Of a DNA stretch of 64,000 nt, positions 60,798 to 64,000 are shown piece after piece. The notes under the pieces were generated by a model. That model was not told the origin of the DNA. It did no database searches and saw nothing but the letters and a program-made list of their open reading frames with translations. A program made the position numbers and the translations under genes. This stretch comes from an uncultured Muribaculaceae bacterium (GTDB taxonomy: Bacteria; Bacteroidota; Bacteroidia; Bacteroidales; Muribaculaceae): positions 186,909 through 250,908 of the forward strand of contig CAJURN010000002.1 of NCBI GenBank assembly GCA_910589055.1. Reading direction: 5' to 3'. Position 1 is the first letter of the stretch, and each line of letters begins with the position of its first letter.

Positions 60798-60895
60798 GTA
60801 AAAAAGATTAAGGGATTAAAGGGTAAAGGATTAAAGACAGCTGCTGCAATTAATCCATAATCCCTAATCTTTAATCCTCTCCAAATAATGCCTAA
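60798..60895. repeat. Hairpin-forming GGATTAAAG word tract
   Basis: Words ATTAAGGGATTAAAGGG and AAAGGATTAAAG on the left are complemented by ATAATCCCTAATCTTTAATCC on the right around GACAGCTGCTGCAATT. The whole can fold as a long imperfect hairpin between two divergent genes. Confidence 0.6.
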
Positions 60896-60951
60896 TCTCA
60901 ACAAATCATACATTTAGGATGTTAGATTGTAAAACCCTAACTTCAACTGAT

Positions 60952-61359
60952 ATGGCTTATAAAATTATTGAAATCGAAGGCGTAGGCGAGGCTTATGCCA
61001 AGAAATTGCAGGAAGCAGGAGTCGTGACTACTGACGACTTGCTCGAAAAAGCTGCAACTCCCAAAGGTCGTGCCGACCTTGCCGAAGAAACCGGAATATC
61101 TTCCAAACTTATTCTGAAATGGGCCAACCATGCCGATTTGTTCCGCATCAAAGGCGTTGCCGGACAGTTTGCCGAACTTCTTGAGGCTGCGGGAGTCGAC
61201 ACCGTAAAGGAATTCCGCCATCGTGTAGCCGCCAATCTTCAGCCCAAACTGCAGGAGGTCAACGACGAGCGCCATCTTTGCAAGCGCGTTCCTTCCGTGA
61301 GCGAAATCGAACGCATGATAGAACAGGCCAAGGAACTCACACCCGCAATCAGCTATTGA
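60952..61359 (+). CDS. DUF4332 helix-hairpin-helix protein
   Basis: From ATG 60952 the product is 135 residues (MAYKIIEIEGVGEAYAKKLQ). Two helix-hairpin-helix-like units (IEGVGEAYAKKLQEAGVVTT and IKGVAGQFAELLEAAGVDT) match DUF4332, a small HhH protein likely to bind nucleic acid. The longer start at 60919 adds eleven residues without family support. The ribosomal or repair role is unknown. It is monocistronic with a strong terminator. Confidence 0.85.
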   Translation: MAYKIIEIEGVGEAYAKKLQEAGVVTTDDLLEKAATPKGRADLAEETGISSKLILKWANHADLFRIKGVAGQFAELLEAAGVDTVKEFRHRVAANLQPKLQEVNDERHLCKRVPSVSEIERMIEQAKELTPAISY

Positions 61360-61391
61360 CATTCTCCCATACGCTTGAGTAAAGATACACG

Positions 61392-61423
61392 GCACCCCGA
61401 AAGTTTTCCGGCTTTCGGGGTGC
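61392..61423. terminator. Bidirectional terminator between DUF4332 and CoA-disulfide reductase genes
   Basis: GCACCCCGAAAG (61392-61403) pairs perfectly with CTTTCGGGGTGC (61412-61423) across an 8-nt loop. No clear T run on either side, so strength is uncertain, but it lies between two convergent genes. Confidence 0.75.
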
Positions 61424-61440
61424 AACGTATTGAGGTGGAA

Positions 61441-63882
61441 TCAGATGAAGAGGTTGAGGTTTGCGTCGTCGGTGCGGTTCATGTATGTTGCCACGCCACC
61501 GATTGTCACATTGTCGAGAAGTTCTTCCCGTCTGACGCCCATGACATCCATTGACATCTGGCAGGCAATGAATTCAACGCCGTTTGCTATCGCTGTTTCG
61601 CGCAGTTCTTCGAGCGAAGCGATGTTCTTGCGTTTCATTATGTGGCGCATCATCTTGCTTCCGGCCCCGAGCATATTCATTTTCGACAGTTTGAGCGCTT
61701 TTGTATCTGCCGGGAGCATCATTGAAAACATCTTGCCGAAGAGGTCTTTGCTTACTTTCGGCTTACGGGATTTCTTGATTGCATTAAGTCCCCAGAAGGT
61801 AAAGAATATTGTTACTTTCTCGCCTGTGGCGGCAGCCCCGTTTGCAAGAACGAAGGTGGCGAGTGTCTTGTCAAGGTCATCGCTGAAAAGCACGAATGTC
61901 TTGCCACGTCCTGAAGGTACACAGTTTATACTTTTCTCAGAGCCATTTCCGCGTTCTACAAGAATCCTGTATTTACCGGCTGAGGATTCTGACGAGAGGA
62001 ATTTATTTCCGGTCGACTGACACCAGGCTTCGGCATCGCGGGCAAAACCGGGGTCGGTTGCGGTGATTTCGAGGGTTTCTCCGGTCGCCATGCTGTCCAT
62101 CGCATCCTTGAGTTTCATTATCGGGCCGGGACATGATAGCCCGCAAGCGTCAATTCTTATAGCGGAAGATATAGTGTTGTTGTCAGAGGGTTTCATTTTA
62201 TTATTTGTGTCGCAAAAAGGTTTGGGTGCGGGGATTGGACTTGTGGCTGCATTGAAGGTCTTGATTCCACCGATGAGGTTGCGGACATCCTTAAATCCGT
62301 TCTGGCGGAGGATGTTTGATGCAAGGTAGCCGCGAAGTCCCACTCCGCAGTAGAGAATCACGGGACGTCCGGCGGGAATTTCCCCGAGCCGTCCGCGCAT
62401 TGAGTCAAGCGGGATGTTTATGGCTCCGGGTATCGAACCTGTTGCAAATTCCATGGGCGTGCGGACGTCGATAAGCACTGCGTCTTTTGCGCCTCCGGCC
62501 TGCAGCTCACGCCAATAGATTGGTTTCATTTTTCCGGAGAGGATGTTCTCAGCCACATATCCTGCAATGGCAACGGGATCCTTGGCCGAGGAGTAGGGCG
62601 GGGCATAGGTTTGTTCAATTCCGGTCAGATCCGTGACGGAACCGCCGTTTTTAATTACCTCTGCAATGGTGTCGATGCGTTTATCCACGCCGTCGTATCC
62701 TACAATCTGTGCGCCGAGCAGTTTTCCGTCTTCGGGCGAGAATACCACCTTGATTGTCATCGGTAAGGCATCGGGATAGTAGCCTGCGTGCGACGACGGA
62801 TGTATTGTTGCCGACAGATATTCAATGCCGTCTTGTTTGAGACGTTTGGCAGCAAGTCCGGTTGCGGCAACTGTCATGTCGAATACCTTGGCAATGGATG
62901 TGCCTATCGAACCTTCGTACTTAATCTTGTTGCCGAATACCATGTTGTCGGCAACAATTCTTGCCTGACGGTTGGCCGGTCCGGCGAGATAATTGAGCCA
63001 CGGGCGCCCCGTGAGAGGGTGCGGATATTCAATAGCGTCGCCTACGGCATAGATGTTCTCATCGGATGTGCGCAGGAATTCATTCACTTTGATACCTCGC
63101 ATTGGGCCGATTTCAAGCCCGGCTTCCGAGGCAAGGGCTGTATTAGGTCTTACGCCGATTGAAAGGATAACCATGTCGGCTTCAAGGGTTCGGCCATCTG
63201 CGAAATGAATTTCAATTCCATTCTCATTCTTTGAGAATGAAGCGACTGCGGTTTCGAGATATAGCCGCACACCTTTTTCCTGAAGATGTGAGTGGACAAT
63301 CTGCGCCATCGAAAAATCAATCGGAGCCATCACTTGGGGCGCCATTTCCACTACTGCCACTTCCGCTCCTGCGTGGCTTAGATTCTCGGCCATTTCCAGC
63401 CCGATGAATCCTCCTCCAACGATTACGGCACGCTTTACGTCGCCGGAAGCTACTTTAGCCTTTATCCGGTCGGTGTCAGCAACATTACGCAGTGTATATA
63501 TTCCCTCGCTGTCTATTCCGGGCAGAGGCGGACGAACGGGCGATGCGCCAGGCGAGAGCAGGAGCTTATCGTAGCTCTCGGTATAGGTTGTGCCGTCAGG
63601 TGCGGTCACTGTGATTGTTTTCTCTGTGGGGTTTATCGCTGTCACCTCGGAGTTGACGCGGACGTCGATGTTGAAGCGTTGTCCGAACGACTCCGGAGTC
63701 TGCACGAGAAGTTTCTCTCTGTCAGCTATCACGCCTCCGATGTAATACGGCAGCCCGCAGTTGGCATAAGAGATATGTTCACCTTTTTCAAAAAGGATTA
63801 TTTCGGCATCTTCCGAGATGCGCCTTATTCTTGCTGCAGCGGTAGCACCTCCGGCTACTCCACCCACTATCAGATATTTCAT
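61441..63882 (-). CDS. CoA-disulfide-reductase-like protein fused to rhodanese, TusA and DsrE domains
   Basis: An 813-residue cytoplasmic protein from ATG 63882. Order: FAD/NAD(P)H pyridine nucleotide-disulfide oxidoreductase (1-320; KYLIVGGVAGGATAAARIRR, redox Cys42 in SYANCGLPYY), dimerisation domain (about 325-440), rhodanese (about 450-540; ILYCGVGLRGY with persulfide Cys near 510), TusA/SirA (about 575-640; CGLSCPGP motif, Cys near 584) and a DsrE/DsrF-like domain (about 658-812; VEFIACQMSMDVMG). These are all sulfane-sulfur carriers, so the protein probably reduces CoA or protein polysulfides and passes sulfur internally (inference). A longer TTG start overlaps the promoter and is rejected. 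Confidence 0.9.
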   Translation of the reverse strand: MKYLIVGGVAGGATAAARIRRISEDAEIILFEKGEHISYANCGLPYYIGGVIADREKLLVQTPESFGQRFNIDVRVNSEVTAINPTEKTITVTAPDGTTYTESYDKLLLSPGASPVRPPLPGIDSEGIYTLRNVADTDRIKAKVASGDVKRAVIVGGGFIGLEMAENLSHAGAEVAVVEMAPQVMAPIDFSMAQIVHSHLQEKGVRLYLETAVASFSKNENGIEIHFADGRTLEADMVILSIGVRPNTALASEAGLEIGPMRGIKVNEFLRTSDENIYAVGDAIEYPHPLTGRPWLNYLAGPANRQARIVADNMVFGNKIKYEGSIGTSIAKVFDMTVAATGLAAKRLKQDGIEYLSATIHPSSHAGYYPDALPMTIKVVFSPEDGKLLGAQIVGYDGVDKRIDTIAEVIKNGGSVTDLTGIEQTYAPPYSSAKDPVAIAGYVAENILSGKMKPIYWRELQAGGAKDAVLIDVRTPMEFATGSIPGAINIPLDSMRGRLGEIPAGRPVILYCGVGLRGYLASNILRQNGFKDVRNLIGGIKTFNAATSPIPAPKPFCDTNNKMKPSDNNTISSAIRIDACGLSCPGPIMKLKDAMDSMATGETLEITATDPGFARDAEAWCQSTGNKFLSSESSAGKYRILVERGNGSEKSINCVPSGRGKTFVLFSDDLDKTLATFVLANGAAATGEKVTIFFTFWGLNAIKKSRKPKVSKDLFGKMFSMMLPADTKALKLSKMNMLGAGSKMMRHIMKRKNIASLEELRETAIANGVEFIACQMSMDVMGVRREELLDNVTIGGVATYMNRTDDANLNLFI

Positions 63883-63908
63883 AATTACTTGTTTGTATTT
63901 ATTTTTTA

Positions 63909-63940
63909 CAAAAATAGATATAGTTTCATAGGTAAACAAA
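63909..63940 (-). promoter_or_regulatory. Promoter of the sulfur-transfer fusion gene
   Basis: On the minus strand TTTG (63937-63940), 20 bp, TATTTTTG (63909-63916), 26 bp before the ATG. A decamer ATAGGTAAAC (63929-63938) in the spacer and -33 recurs as ATAGGTAAAA (63960-63969) toward the divergent gene, a possible paired operator. Confidence 0.65.
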
Positions 63941-63950
63941 TGGTTTTCCT

Positions 63951-63959
63951 TATCTTTGT
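63951..63959 (+). promoter_or_regulatory. Divergent -7 box near the right edge
   Basis: TATCTTTG on the plus strand about 30 bp before a possible start codon at 63989. No clear -33 TTTG at 19-20 bp. Confidence 0.4.
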
Positions 63960-63988
63960 ATAGGTAAAAACTATTGAACGCCTATTAT

Positions 63989-64000
63989 ATGACATTGCAG
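63989..64000 (+). CDS. Start of a divergent gene (cut by window edge)
   Basis: ATG at 63989 opens a reading frame (MTLQ) after a possible promoter. Four codons are too few to identify it. Divergent position next to a redox gene suggests it could be its regulator, but this is only a guess. Confidence 0.3.

Overview
The window looks like a chromosomal segment of a Bacteroidales bacterium, probably Muribaculaceae. The order is well supported and the family is an inference. Evidence for the order: promoters of the Bacteroidetes type (TTTG, 19-20 bp, TAnnTTTG) before many genes, weak Shine-Dalgarno sites, an Mfa/Fim fimbrial locus, a type IX secretion (T9SS) gene set, GLPGLI-family and OMP_b-brl-type proteins, and DUF families common in this order. 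Most genes are ordinary core genes with moderately high GC. A few AT-rich islands stand out: the DUF4160/DUF2442 pair, the tandem Imm26-like genes, the acidic coiled-coil gene, and HigBA.

Layout. 1-2.2 kb: 5' part of glutamate formimidoyltransferase, a small-RNA-like cassette, and a DUF4160/DUF2442-HTH pair. 2.7-13 kb: a six-gene fimbrial operon (DUF3575, DUF3868, Mfa1-like major subunit, FimB/Mfa2-like anchor, an accessory fimbrillin with a repeated Asp/Tyr tail, a 1129-residue tip lipoprotein). 13-17.3 kb, minus strand: exonuclease III, an outer-membrane beta-barrel protein and a GLPGLI protein. 17.4-24 kb, minus: acyl-ACP thioesterase, MltG, GpmI, a small membrane protein, an RNase D-like exonuclease, then BioD and a BioG-BioC fusion. 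24-27.2 kb, minus: an AAA ATPase/DUF4435 (TOPRIM-like) protein followed closely by two Imm26-like genes. 27.2-35.3 kb: SGNH hydrolase (+), then DUF3332, MltF-like transglycosylase, PurM, CPA2 antiporter, MgtC/SapB and a coiled-coil anchor protein (minus). 35.5-40 kb: tRNA-Ser(GCT) with a tandemly duplicated 3' end and terminator, an acidic coiled-coil gene with a 25-codon hydrophobic ORF before it, an outer-membrane protein, groES-groEL, and HigBA.

40.1-47.3 kb, minus: a T9SS core operon in the order porT-porP-porK-porL-porM-porN. 47.5-51.9 kb: DUF4861 lipoprotein, an alpha/beta hydrolase, two DUF695-like paralogues and a paralogue of the 36.5 kb outer-membrane protein. 51.9-60.8 kb, minus: SprA (Sov, the T9SS translocon), RuvA and an inositol-monophosphatase-family enzyme. 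60.9-64 kb: DUF4332 protein (+), a multidomain CoA-disulfide-reductase-like sulfur-transfer protein (minus), and the first codons of a divergent gene.

The most interesting signals are non-coding. (1) A repeated palindromic promoter element, five copies at three loci, whose stems change sequence while keeping pairing, always just upstream of a gene and carrying its -33/-7 boxes. (2) Two copies of a promoter, conserved 26-27-nt segment and unrelated terminator hairpin, likely a small RNA or leader family. (3) Five CATG cores at exact 10-bp spacing upstream of a possibly leaderless gene. (4) Word-like, hairpin-forming low-complexity tracts in several intergenic gaps. On the protein side, the AAA/DUF4435 plus two Imm26-like genes is the best candidate for an unusual defence or immunity operon.
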